A stretch of DNA of 49,066 nucleotides from Candidatus Frankia nodulisporulans (GTDB taxonomy: Bacteria; Actinomycetota; Actinomycetes; Frankiales; Frankiaceae). The notes under the pieces are model-generated. The model ran no database searches, was not told the DNA's origin, and saw only the letters and a program-made list of their open reading frames with translations. The stretch spans positions 1 to 49,066 of the forward strand of contig NZ_CADCWS010000007.1 of NCBI RefSeq assembly GCF_902806475.1, read 5' to 3'. Shown here piece by piece: positions 26,266 to 37,500 of the stretch. Within the stretch, counting starts at the first letter, position 1, and each line of letters opens with the position of its first letter. The position numbers were made by a program, and so were the translations under genes.

Positions 26266-26880
26266 CGTGTGAGAGCAGCCGTCACACCCTGTGCGCCTTG
26301 GTAGGCCGCCCCGGGTGTGGCCCGCATTACCTGGGCGGGTGCGGACCGTGGCCGGTTCGGGTGGCGCCGCCGACACGCCGACGACATGCTGGGACCAGAC
26401 GGTCGCGGGACGGCACCGGGACAGCGGCGGGACAGTTCTCGGACGGTGCGAGGGCGCGCCCGGGTGGGGGTCGCCGTCCGGGGGAGTTGTCGGCACCTTG
26501 TGGTGGGGCGCACGCGCCGGAGCGGCTCGATGGCGGTAGCGAACCGGAAATGTGGCGCGCGCGGCAGTCGCCGTAAATTTCTCGCCATCCGTAATTATGG
26601 GACTACTCTTCGTTGAAGATGTGGGGTCGCGACGGGGGTCCGGGCACGCAAGACGGTCAAGATAGTTCGCTGAACACGCCACACGAGGGGATCTGACAGG
26701 TAGTCTTCGCGACAGCGGGTTCAGCGTCTCGAAGGCCAGGGTCTACACTGCCGGTAGGCCCGGCGATCGCTGATGTCCGGGTGCGCCCTGCGCAGGGAAT
26801 AGTTCCGCAGCATCGTTCGTTGCCTCCCTTGTGCACGGAAACAGACGTCCCACCCGCACCGACCATCGGATTTGCCACTG
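26266..26880. other. Intergenic region upstream of the sigma factor
   Basis: 615 bases between the divergent hydrolase and sigma genes. Frames on both strands are short and look like shadows. An AT-rich patch at about 26568-26625 stands out from the GC-rich surroundings. A promoter candidate for the sigma gene lies at 26720-26749. Confidence 0.5.
26720..26749 (+). promoter_or_regulatory. Candidate promoter of the sigma factor gene
   Basis: TTCAGC (26720-26725) and TACACT (26744-26749) with an 18-base spacer. The -10 is good, the -35 weak. It predicts a leader of about 125 bases. Confidence 0.4.
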
Positions 26881-28155
<1,275 letters not shown>

Positions 28156-28291
28156 TCGCCGACCGCCGGCGCCACCCCCCCGCCGGCGGTCGAGGTGATC
28201 CCGCCCTGTGGCGGGCACGCGTTCGAGGTCTCGGGTGGCACCCGCCCGAAACCGCGGTGGAGGGTGACCGCGGCGCCGGGAGACCGATGGC

Positions 28292-28332
28292 AGCCGGATC
28301 TTCGCTGATCAGCAGCGAAGATCCGGCTTTTT
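28292..28332 (+). terminator. Rho-independent terminator of the sigma gene
   Basis: A perfect 16-bp stem (28292-28307 with 28313-28328, arm AGCCGGATCTTCGCTG), 5-base loop, and a run of five T at 28328-28332. This is the most canonical intrinsic terminator in the window. Confidence 0.92.
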
Positions 28333-28349
28333 GTCTGCCGCCCGGCCGG

Positions 28350-30422
28350 CTACCGCGGGGGAGCCGGCCGGACGCCCCGTCGGCGGGCGGCGGCCGACGC
28401 GAACGCCACCAGCGCCTGTGGGTTGGCCACCGCGTCCAGGCTGACCACATCGGCCAGCGGCACGCCGGTGAGCAGCCGTTTGAGCGGAACCTCGAGTTTC
28501 TTGGCGGTGTGGGTGCGTGGCACGGCACCGATCTCGATGATCTCGTCGGGCACGTGTCGGGGGCTCAGTTCGGTGCGTAGCGCCATGCGAATCCGCTCGG
28601 CGGTCCGCTCGGTCAGCCCGGGTTCGGCGAGCACCACGAACAGCAGGAGCCTGGCGTCATCCGCGGCGTCCGAGACGTCCACGGCGACACTGTCGATCAC
28701 TTCGGGGAGGGCTTCGACGACCTCGTAGAGCTCCGCGGCGCCGATCCGGATCCCGTGCCGGTTCAGTGTCGCGTCCGACCGCCCCTCGACGACGGCCCCA
28801 CCTGCGGCGGTGAAGCGGACCCAGTCGCCGTGCCGCCAGACCCCGGGATAGGTGGCGTAGTAGGTCTCCCGCAGCCGGTCGCCATCCGGATCATCCCACA
28901 GGGCCAGCGGCATCGACGGCATCGGCGCGGTCACCACGAGCTCGCCGACCTCGTCGACCAGCGGTGTGCCCGCGGCGTCGAAGGCCGCGGCGGCGCAGCC
29001 CAGCGCCCGGCCGCTGATCTCCCCGGCGAGCACCGGCTGGGTGGGCAGACCGGCCAGCAGCGCCGTGCACACGTCGGTGCCGCCGCTGATCGAGGACAGC
29101 AGCACGTCCGCGCGCACCGCGTCGTACACCCACGCGTAGCCCGACGGCGACAGCGGCGAGCCGGTCGACCCGATCGTGCGCAGCAGGGAGAGGTCCGCGT
29201 TCTGGCCGGGTACCAGCCCGGCGTCCCGGCAGGCGTGCAGATAGGCGGCGGAGGTGCCGAGCACGGTGAGCTCCAGCGCCTCGGCGAGCCCGAACTGGGT
29301 GCCGAGCGTCGGATAGCCCGTCGCGCCGTCGTAGAGCACCACGGTGGCGCCGACCAGCAGGCCGGAGATGAGGAAGTTCCACATCATCCAGCCGGTCGTG
29401 GTGAACCAGCAGTAGCGGTCGTCCGGGCCGACGTCCAGATGCAGGGCGAGGACCTTGAGATGTTCGAGCAGGATGCCGCCATGCCCGTGGACGAGGGCCT
29501 TGGGCGGGCCGGTGGTACCCGAGGAGAACAGGATCCACAGCGGGGCGTCGAAGGCGACGCGGGTGAAGGTGAGCTCGCCGGGGTCGGTGGCGAGCAGTTC
29601 GTCCCAGGTGAGCAGGTTCGCCACACCGGCCTCCCGGGCGCGGGTGTAGGCGTCGGGTGCCAGGTAGGGCACGATCACCGTCGCGGCGAGGTCCGGCAGG
29701 TCCGCGGCGACGGCGGCCAACGCCCCCACCGTGTCGTAGGCGCGGCCGCGGTGGCTGTAACCGTCGACGCCCACCAGCACCGTGGGCGAGATCTGGGCCA
29801 GGCGGGCGGCCAGCGCCGTCGGGCCGAGCTCGGGGGAGCAGGACGACCACACCGCTCCGATGCTCGCCGTGGCCAGCATCGCGACCGCCGCGTAGACGGT
29901 GTTCGGCAGCACCGCGCCGACCCGGTCGCCCTCGGTGACACCCAGGGCGCGGAGCCCCGCGGCGGCGCGGGCGACCTGGCGGCGCAGTTCGTCCCAGGAC
30001 ACGACGGCGGTGGCGCCGTCCTCGCGCACGCCGATGAGGGCGGCGGCCGGGCCACGGCGGGTCAGCGCGTTCTCGGCGTAGTTCACCCGCGCGCCCGGGA
30101 ACCAGCTGGCGCCGGGCATCGCGGGGTCGGCCAGTGCCGGACCCGGGCCGCGGTCACCGACGGCGGCGCAGAACTCCCAGATCGACTCCCAGAAGGCGCC
30201 GAGTTCGTCGACGGACCATCGCCACAGGGCGGCGGCGTCGTCGAGGACGACCCCGCGTTCCTGCGCGAGCCAGTCCCGGTAGTGCGTCACTACCGCCTGC
30301 CTGGCCCGTTCGGGGGAGGGACGCCACAGCGGTGCGCCCAGTGGTGTCCGCGACGGGGCGTCGGGCTGGTGGGCCTCCCCGTCGGCCGTCGCCGTGAGCG
30401 GTACTGATCCGTCAGCTGCCAC
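28350..30422 (-). CDS. Acetoacetyl-CoA synthetase (AMP-forming)
   Basis: Enzyme of about 690 residues that activates acetoacetate (or a similar short acid) to its CoA thioester via an acyl-AMP. Motifs: acetyl-CoA-synthetase N-terminal region with PLWRPSPERARQAVVTHYRDW, P-loop-like ILFSSGTTGPPKALVHGHGG, WFTTTGWMMWNFLISGLLVGA, TLNRHGIRIGAAELYEVVEALPE, and the C-terminal lysine region VPRTHTAKKLEVPLKRLL. That lysine is the site reversibly acetylated in related synthetases. GTG at 30422 or 30455 are both plausible starts and no Shine-Dalgarno is seen. Divergent from an acetylation/deacetylation operon. Confidence 0.92.
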   Translation of the reverse strand: MAADGSVPLTATADGEAHQPDAPSRTPLGAPLWRPSPERARQAVVTHYRDWLAQERGVVLDDAAALWRWSVDELGAFWESIWEFCAAVGDRGPGPALADPAMPGASWFPGARVNYAENALTRRGPAAALIGVREDGATAVVSWDELRRQVARAAAGLRALGVTEGDRVGAVLPNTVYAAVAMLATASIGAVWSSCSPELGPTALAARLAQISPTVLVGVDGYSHRGRAYDTVGALAAVAADLPDLAATVIVPYLAPDAYTRAREAGVANLLTWDELLATDPGELTFTRVAFDAPLWILFSSGTTGPPKALVHGHGGILLEHLKVLALHLDVGPDDRYCWFTTTGWMMWNFLISGLLVGATVVLYDGATGYPTLGTQFGLAEALELTVLGTSAAYLHACRDAGLVPGQNADLSLLRTIGSTGSPLSPSGYAWVYDAVRADVLLSSISGGTDVCTALLAGLPTQPVLAGEISGRALGCAAAAFDAAGTPLVDEVGELVVTAPMPSMPLALWDDPDGDRLRETYYATYPGVWRHGDWVRFTAAGGAVVEGRSDATLNRHGIRIGAAELYEVVEALPEVIDSVAVDVSDAADDARLLLFVVLAEPGLTERTAERIRMALRTELSPRHVPDEIIEIGAVPRTHTAKKLEVPLKRLLTGVPLADVVSLDAVANPQALVAFASAAARRRGVRPAPPR

Positions 30423-30568
30423 GGGCAATGACCCTAGGGTATTTCCGTTGGGCACACGGCGAGGCGGCCGGCGTGCGCGCCCCCGACCCACCTCGCCCGC
30501 CGCCCTCGCCGGCCGCACCGACGGCCCGCACCGTCCGCGTGCGGCTGCCCGACAACGCCCGTTGGGGC

Positions 30569-30574
30569 TACCGT
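30569..30574 (+). promoter_or_regulatory. -10 element of leaderless acuC promoter
   Basis: TACCGT at 30569-30574, 6 bases before GTG 30581 (ATG 30584 follows in frame). Confidence 0.45.
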
Positions 30575-30580
30575 CGAGGC

Positions 30581-31807
30581 GTGATGGTGCCGACGCTGCT
30601 GGCCTGGGATCCCGCGATGGCCCGCTACGACTTCGGGCCGCAGCATCCGCTGCACCCGGTGCGACTGGGCCTGACCATGGACCTGGCCGGGCAGCTGGGT
30701 GTGCTCGACGCCGCCGGGGTGCAGATCGCCGCCCCCAGCCTCGCACCCGACGACCTGCTCGAACTCGTCCATGATCCGGCTTATGTCGCCGCGGTGCGGG
30801 TCGCCCCCGAACCGGTGCACGCCCGCCTCGCCGCCCGTTTCGGGCTGGGCGGCAGTGACAATCCGGTGTTAGCCCGGATGCACGAGGCCGCGGCGCTGAT
30901 CACCGGTGGGACGCTCGACGCCGCCCGGGCGGTGTGGGGTGGCCCGCCGCGGCACGCGGTCGCCATCGCCGGCGGGCTGCACCACGCGATGCCCGGGGCG
31001 GCCAGCGGCTTCTGTGTCTACAACGATCCGGCGGTCGCGATCGCCTGGCTGCTGTCGGCCGGCGTCGACCGGGTCGCCTACGTCGACATCGACGTCCACC
31101 ACGGCGATGGTGTGCAGGCCGCGTTCTACGACGACCCGCGGGTGCTCACGATCTCGCTGCACCAGTCGGGGCACACCCTGTTCCCCGGCACCGGATTCCC
31201 CGAGGAGTCCGGTGGGCCGCAGGCGGCGGGCAGCGCCGTGAACGTCGCGCTGCCGGCGGGCACCCGCGACGCCGGCTGGCTGCGGGCGTTCTCCGGGGTC
31301 GTCCCGGTGCTGCTGCGCGCGTTCCGGCCGCAGGTGCTCGTCACCCAGCATGGCTGTGACACCCACAGCCTCGATCCGTTGGCCGATCTGGAGCTGTCGG
31401 TGGACGGGCAGCGTGCCTCCTACGAGGCGCTGCACACGCTGGCCCATGATCTGTGCGAGGGCCGCTGGCTGGCCTGCGGCGGCGGCGGGTACGCGCTGGA
31501 CGCGGTGGTGCCCCGGGCCTGGACGCAGCTGCTCGCGATCGCCGCGCACCATCCGCTCGAACCCGGCGAGGTGCTCCCGGTACAGTGGCGCGCCGCCGCG
31601 CCGGAACGGGTCCGGGCGGCCACTGGCCTCGAGTCGGTCGGCTCCGTCAACGGCATGCCGCGCACCCTCGGGGACGGCGCGAGCGTGCGCTACCGGCCCT
31701 GGGACGCCGGTGACGGCGACCCGGACAGCCCGCTGGACCGGGCGGTCGCCCGGACCCGCCTCGAGGTGCTGCCGCTGCACGGCCTCGACCCGTCGCGCGA
31801 CCGGTGA
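30581..31807 (+). CDS. acuC: AcuC-type class I histone deacetylase-family protein
   Basis: Zinc-dependent deacetylase of 408 residues; in Bacillus AcuC removes acetyl groups from acetyl-CoA synthetase. Visible: HPVRLGLTMDL near the start, HHAMPGAASGFCVYNDPAVAI with the catalytic His pair, YVDIDVHHGDGVQAAFYDDPRVL carrying zinc ligands, SLHQSGHTLFPGTG, TQHGCDTHSLDPLADL with the last zinc Asp, and CGGGGYALDAV with the catalytic region. GTG 30581 (or ATG 30584) fits the family N-terminus. The stop overlaps the next gene's GTG by 4 bases (GTGA), so it is co-translated with a putative acetyltransferase. Confidence 0.93.
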   Translation: MMVPTLLAWDPAMARYDFGPQHPLHPVRLGLTMDLAGQLGVLDAAGVQIAAPSLAPDDLLELVHDPAYVAAVRVAPEPVHARLAARFGLGGSDNPVLARMHEAAALITGGTLDAARAVWGGPPRHAVAIAGGLHHAMPGAASGFCVYNDPAVAIAWLLSAGVDRVAYVDIDVHHGDGVQAAFYDDPRVLTISLHQSGHTLFPGTGFPEESGGPQAAGSAVNVALPAGTRDAGWLRAFSGVVPVLLRAFRPQVLVTQHGCDTHSLDPLADLELSVDGQRASYEALHTLAHDLCEGRWLACGGGGYALDAVVPRAWTQLLAIAAHHPLEPGEVLPVQWRAAAPERVRAATGLESVGSVNGMPRTLGDGASVRYRPWDAGDGDPDSPLDRAVARTRLEVLPLHGLDPSRDR

Positions 31808-34530
31808 GCGACCCCGTACCGCCGGTAGTCTACCCGGCCGAATGGGAAGCCGACGTCATCCTGACCGACGGCGGGACGGCGCACATCCGGCCGATCCTGC
31901 CCTCGGACGGGCCGCTGCTACGGGCGTTCTGGACCAGACTCTCCCCGCAGACGATCTACTACCGCTACTTCGCCGCCCGCCGATCCCTGACCGACGAGGA
32001 CATCCACCGGATGACCGTGGTCGACCAGCGTCGCCGCGGCGCCCTCGTCGCGATGATCGGCGACGATCTGGTCGCGCTCGCGCACTGGGAGGGGGCGGCG
32101 TCCGGGCCGGGTGAGGCCGAGATCGCGTTCCTGGTCCAGGACGACCAGCAGGGCCGCGGGTTCGGGTCGATCCTGCTCGAGCACCTGGCGGCCGCCGCGC
32201 GTGACCGCGGGGTGCGCCGGTTCGACGCGGACGTGCTCAGCGAGAACCGGCAGATGATCCGGGTGTTCATCGAAGCCGGCTACACGGTGGCGCGGACGTT
32301 CGACTACGGCGCGGTGCGGCTGTCGTTCGAGATCGCGCCGACCGAACGGTCCGTCGACGTGATGCGGGCCCGCGAGCACCGGGCGGAGGCGGCCTCCATC
32401 CGCCGGCTGCTGCATCCACGGGCGATCGCCGTGCTCGGCGCGGGCCGTTCCACCGGATCGGTCGGCAACGCGGTGCTGCGCCATCTGCTCGCCGGTGGCT
32501 TCGACGGCCCGGTGTACCCGGTCAACCCCGCCGCCGCGGCCGCCGGCACCTCGGTCGCCTCCATCCGGGCCTTCGCGAGCATCGCCGACGTGCCCAAGCC
32601 GGTGGACCTGGCCGTGGTGTGCGTGCCGCCGGGTGCGGTGCCCGGGGTCGTCGCGGCCTGCGGGCTGGCCGGCGTCTGGGGCATCGTGGTGATCACCGAC
32701 CAGCGCGACGACGCCGCCGACGAGATGCTCGTCGCCGAGGCGCGCGCCGATGGCATGCGGGTGGTGGGGCCGGCGAGCATGGGTGTGCAGAATCCGCGCG
32801 CCGGCCTGAACGCGAGCATGGTCCCGTGGATGCCGCCGGCCGGTCGGATCGGCTGCTACGCGCAGTCCGGTCCGTTCGGCGGGGCGATCATCGAGACCGC
32901 GGCGGCACGCGGGGTGGGGCTCTCCGGCTTCGTCTCCGCCGGTGACCGCGGTGACGTCAGCGGCAACGACCTGCTCCAGTACTGGGAGGAGGACGACGCC
33001 ACCAACGCGGTGATCATGCACCTGGAGACGTTCGGCAACCCGCGCAAGTTCGTCCGCCTCGCCCGCCGGGTGGGCCGGCGCAAGCCGGTGGTGACGGTCT
33101 ACTCGGGACGTTCCGTGCTCGACGACGCCCTGTTGCGCCAGGCCGGCGTGCTCGGCGTCGACCGGCTCTCCCAGGCCTTCGACGTCGCCCTGCTGGTGAC
33201 CTCCCAGCCGCTGCCGGCCGGTCGGCGGGTGTGTGTCGTCGGGGACTCACGGGCCCTGGTGCGCCTGACCGCACGGGCCGCGGGCGCCGCGGGCCTGCAC
33301 GCCGAGGAGGTGCTGCTGCCCGCCGACGGCGACCCGGCGATGTTCGCCGCCGCCCTGGTCGACGCCGCGGGTCGGGCCGACGCGCTGATCGTGGCGGTGG
33401 TGCAGCTTCCCGTCGCCTCACCCACCTCGGCCCTGGACGGGCTGGCCCGGGCGGTCGGACGGATCGAGGTGCCGGTGCTGGCCGCGATGCGCGGGGTCGC
33501 GCTCCCGGAGAGCCTGACCGGTGTCCCCGCCTACCCGTCCCCGGAGGCGGCGGTGGCGGCGCTACGCCGCGTCGTCGGCTACGCCGAGTGGCGGTCCCGG
33601 CCCGGGGGTGTCGTGCCGACCCTGCCCGGCCTGCCGACACGCGCCGAGGACGTCCGGGCCGTGCTCACCGCGCCCGAGGTCGCCGCGCCGGTCGGTGAGC
33701 CCGGCGCGTCCCGGCGGCTCTCCGACGAGCGGGCCGCGGCGCTGCTCGCCCTCTACGGCATCACGGTGCTCGCGGCGCCGGTGGTCACCTCGGCGACGGA
33801 GGCGGTGGCGGCCGCCGACGCGCTCGGGTACCCGGTGGTGCTCAAGTCGCTGGCCCAGCCCTACCGCCACCGGCCCGACCTGCGCGGCCAGCGCCTGGAC
33901 CTGGCCGACGCGGCCGCCGTGCGCGGCGCCTGGGAGTCGCTGCGGGCCCAGCTCGGCCCGGGGTCGCCGCTGGCCGTGCAGCCGATGGCACCGGCGGGGG
34001 TGCCGGTCGTCGTCGGCTCGGAGGAACATCCCCGTTACGGACCGCTGGTGTCCTTCGGTCTGTCCGGTCCCGCCACCAATCTGCTCGGTGACCGTGCGCA
34101 TCACATCCTGCCGCTGACCGACGTGGACGCCGCCGAACTGGTCCGCACGGTGCGGGCCGCACCGCTACTGCTCGGCTACCGCGGCGCGCAGCCGTTGGAC
34201 GTCGCGGCGCTCGAGGATCTGCTCCTGCGGGTGGGGCGGCTGGCCGACGATCTGCCCGACGTGGTCAGTCTCACGCTCGATCCGGTCGTCGTGTCGACGG
34301 TGGGGCTGACCGTGCTGTCCAGCGAGATCGTCATCGGGCCGTCGGTACCCCGGGCAGACGTCGGGCCACGTCGTTTCTGGACGCCGGCCCTGCCGGTCGA
34401 GGATGGCGCGGCGCCCACCGGCAACCCGCGGCGTCCCGCGCCCGAGGCGCTGCCGCCCGCCGCCGGACCGGCGCCGACCTGGGGCGGTTCTGCACAACAT
34501 GGTCACACCGGCCACAATCGTCTCCCATGA
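31804..34530 (+). CDS. GNAT acetyltransferase fused to acyl-CoA synthetase (NDP-forming)-like domains, Pat-type
   Basis: Protein of 908 residues. Residues about 20-180 are a GNAT domain with the acetyl-CoA loop DDQQGRGFGSILLEHL. It is followed by a CoA-binding Rossmann domain (IAVLGAGRSTGSVGNAVLRHL, about 205-330), a succinyl-CoA-ligase-like part (QSGPFGGAIIETAAARGVGLSGFVSAGDR region, 345-500) and an ATP-grasp domain from about 640 (SDERAAALLALYGI, YPVVLKS). This is the layout of actinobacterial protein lysine acetyltransferases that acetylate and silence acyl-CoA synthetases; in E. coli the GNAT is at the other end. Overlaps acuC (GTGA) and the phosphatase gene (ATGA). Confidence 0.9.
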   Translation: MSDPVPPVVYPAEWEADVILTDGGTAHIRPILPSDGPLLRAFWTRLSPQTIYYRYFAARRSLTDEDIHRMTVVDQRRRGALVAMIGDDLVALAHWEGAASGPGEAEIAFLVQDDQQGRGFGSILLEHLAAAARDRGVRRFDADVLSENRQMIRVFIEAGYTVARTFDYGAVRLSFEIAPTERSVDVMRAREHRAEAASIRRLLHPRAIAVLGAGRSTGSVGNAVLRHLLAGGFDGPVYPVNPAAAAAGTSVASIRAFASIADVPKPVDLAVVCVPPGAVPGVVAACGLAGVWGIVVITDQRDDAADEMLVAEARADGMRVVGPASMGVQNPRAGLNASMVPWMPPAGRIGCYAQSGPFGGAIIETAAARGVGLSGFVSAGDRGDVSGNDLLQYWEEDDATNAVIMHLETFGNPRKFVRLARRVGRRKPVVTVYSGRSVLDDALLRQAGVLGVDRLSQAFDVALLVTSQPLPAGRRVCVVGDSRALVRLTARAAGAAGLHAEEVLLPADGDPAMFAAALVDAAGRADALIVAVVQLPVASPTSALDGLARAVGRIEVPVLAAMRGVALPESLTGVPAYPSPEAAVAALRRVVGYAEWRSRPGGVVPTLPGLPTRAEDVRAVLTAPEVAAPVGEPGASRRLSDERAAALLALYGITVLAAPVVTSATEAVAAADALGYPVVLKSLAQPYRHRPDLRGQRLDLADAAAVRGAWESLRAQLGPGSPLAVQPMAPAGVPVVVGSEEHPRYGPLVSFGLSGPATNLLGDRAHHILPLTDVDAAELVRTVRAAPLLLGYRGAQPLDVAALEDLLLRVGRLADDLPDVVSLTLDPVVVSTVGLTVLSSEIVIGPSVPRADVGPRRFWTPALPVEDGAAPTGNPRRPAPEALPPAAGPAPTWGGSAQHGHTGHNRLP

Positions 34531-37500
34531 CGTCGCCGCACTCCGAGCAGCCCCCCGTCTGGCCGGCTTCCGGAGCATTCGGGGGTCCCCACCGCGAGCC
34601 CGGATGGCCGGTTCGGGCCATGGATGTGATCGGGTCCGGGGGACCCGGTCCGGGGTCGACCGGACGGGTGCCCGCGGGTAACCCCGAGCCGGGTCCGGCG
34701 GCGGCGCCCTCGATCTCCGCCGCGGCGTCAGCGGCGGCCGCCGCCTCCTCGTCGTCCGCCTCGCCGCCCACCGGGCCCGGCCGCGCCGGTGGTCGGGAGG
34801 TGCCCGTCCTGCCGCCGGGATGGCCGATGGTGTCGCGAGACGGCGCTGACCTCCTCGGCGGCGGTGACCTCGGTGCTGGTGGGCAGGCAGTGGGCGCTGT
34901 CGCTGGTGTGGGTGGTGTGGGTGGTGCCGGTGGGAGCGGTCCGGGGCGGGGGACGGCGGCGGCCAGCGGCGCCGGCGCGGTGGACCCGGCCATCGCCGCG
35001 TACGCGCTGCTCGACGTCCTGTTCGCCCGGGCCTCGGTCGGGCTCGCGCTGCTGGACCGGGCCGGCCGGTTCGTCCGGGTCAACGACACCCTGGCCCGCC
35101 TCGATCGCCGTCCGGCCCGGGAGCATCTGGGACGCACCGTCAGCGAGGTGCTCGGTGACACCGGCCAGGAACTCGACGCGCTGGTCGCCGGGGCACTGCG
35201 CAGCGGCGAGGCGGTGATCGACCTGGAGGTGGGCGTCGCCGGTGGGGCGGGCGCGCCGACGCGGACCTGGTCGGCCAGCTGGTTCCCGGTGAGCGATCCG
35301 CAGCTCGGCCCGGTCGGGCTCGCCTTCGTCGCGGTGGACGTGACCGGTGTGCGGGCGGCCGAGCACGACCGTGGGCAGGCCGAGGCCCGCTACCGGGCGG
35401 TGGCCGAATCCGGCGGGGGCGATGTGTTCCACGCGACCGCCCAGAGCGGCCTCGACGTGGATCTGCCCGCCTGGCGGTCGGTGACCGGCCAGCATCCGGG
35501 CGAACTCGCCGGCACCGGATGGCTCGCGGGTGTGCATCCCGACGACCGTGACGAGGTCGCCCGCCGCTGGCAGCGCGCACTCGAGCAGAGCGCCCCGTTC
35601 GAGGCCGAGTTCCGGCTGGCACCCGCCCCGGTACGGCCGGACGACTCCGCCGCGGGCGGCACAGGCGCCGCGGGTGGCATGGGTGGCACTGATGGCGCTG
35701 ATGGCGCCGCGTCCACGGGCGGGCCGACACCGTCGGCTCCGGCGCCCACGTCGGCCCTGGCGCCCACGATGCTGGCACGGGTGCTGCCGGTGGCCCTGGG
35801 TGAGAGCCGTCCGGTCGAATGGCTGGGGCTGGTGCGTGATCTCAGCGCGACGCGGGCCGCCGAGGCCAGTCGCGCCGAGGCCAGCCAGCGGGCCGAGGCG
35901 GCACTCGGGCGGGCACAGACGGCCGAAAGCCGGGCGGACGCGGCTGAGAGCCGGGCCGAGGCCGCCGAACTGCGGGTCGACACGGCCGAGCAGCGGGCGA
36001 GCGTCGCCGAGGAGCAGGCGACGTCCAGCCAGGAACAGGTGGACGAGGCGCAACGGCAGCTGGAGACCGTGCGGCGCCAGGCCCAGGAGGCGGTGGCACA
36101 GCTCGCCGCGGCCCAGGAGCAGGCCGGGTCCGCCGTCGAACAGGCGAGTTCGGCCGACCAGCGGGTGCAGGAGGCGCAGGCACGGGCGCAGGCCGCCGAC
36201 GAGCGCGCCGAGGCGGCGGTCGGTCGCGCGGAGGCCGCCGATCGGCGGGCCGAACAGTCCGACGAGCGGGCGCAGACCGCCGAATCCCGGGCGGCGGCCG
36301 CCGAACGCCAGGCCGAGCAGGCCGCCGACCAGGCGGCCGCGGCCAGCCAACGGGCGCAGACCGCCGAAGATCAGGCGGCGGCGACGCAGCGGCTGGCCGA
36401 CGAGGCCGCGCGGCAGGTGGCGGCCACCGATGATCGCCTCGAGGCCGGCAGCCGGTTCGCGGTCGCGCTGGCCGGTGCCGACACCGTCGACGAGGTCGTC
36501 ACCGCCATCCTCGACGCCGGCGGCCAGGCCGTGCAGGCGCAGGCGCGTGGCGTCGCCCTGATCGACGCGGACCACGACGAACTGCGCTTTCTGCGCCCAC
36601 CCGGCGGTGGCAGCCGGGCCTGGTCGTGGCCGGACGTCGCGCTGGGCGCGGTGCATCCCATCGCCGAGGTGGTCCGCGGCGGCCGGGCGCTGTTCCTGTC
36701 CGACCAGCAGGAACTGCTCGAGCGCTGGCCCGTGTCCGGGCTGGCCGACTCGGTCGCGGCCACCGGTGAGCAGGCCTGGGCGCTGCTGCCGCTGGTCCCC
36801 GCCGAGGGGGCGCCGATCGGCGTGGTCACCTTCGGGTTCCCGACATCGCGGACGTTCACCCCGGCCGAGCGGGCCTACCTGAACGCGATCGCGGCCGCGG
36901 CCGCCCGGGCGGTCGAACGGGCCGGCGCGTACGACCGGCTCGCCGTGGCCGCCGAGGCCGGACGTGGCGCGCTCGATGCCGCCCAGGCCGAACGCGAGGC
37001 CCGCCAGTCCGCCGACGACCGGCTGGACCTGCTGACCCGGGCCACCGCGACCGTGTCCGCCGCCGGCGACGCCCGCACGGTCCTGCGCGCGTTCGCACGG
37101 CTGCTCGCCACCGAGGTCGCCGAGGTCTGCGCGATCCACCTGGTCATCGCGGATGCCAGCCCGGACACGCGTGGAACCGGTGCCGCCCCGGCCGGGGGCG
37201 CGGCCTCCGCCGAGAGCGCGGCGACCGCCCCGGGGGGCGTGCCGCCCAGGCTGGTGCCGTTGCTGGTGGAGACCGGCGCCGGTGCCGACGCGGCCCGGGC
37301 GGCCCGGGCGGCCCGGGCGGCCTGGACGGCCGCGCTCGCCGTGGCGTCCCACCCGCTGGGGGAGGTCGCCGCGACCGCCACCGGACGGATCGTCACCCAC
37401 GCCACCGACGACTGGGAGCCGCCGGCCGACACGGCCCGCTGGCTGCGCCAGATCGACGCGCACACCACCGTCGCGCTGGCGGTGCCGGGGCAGGCGGGGA

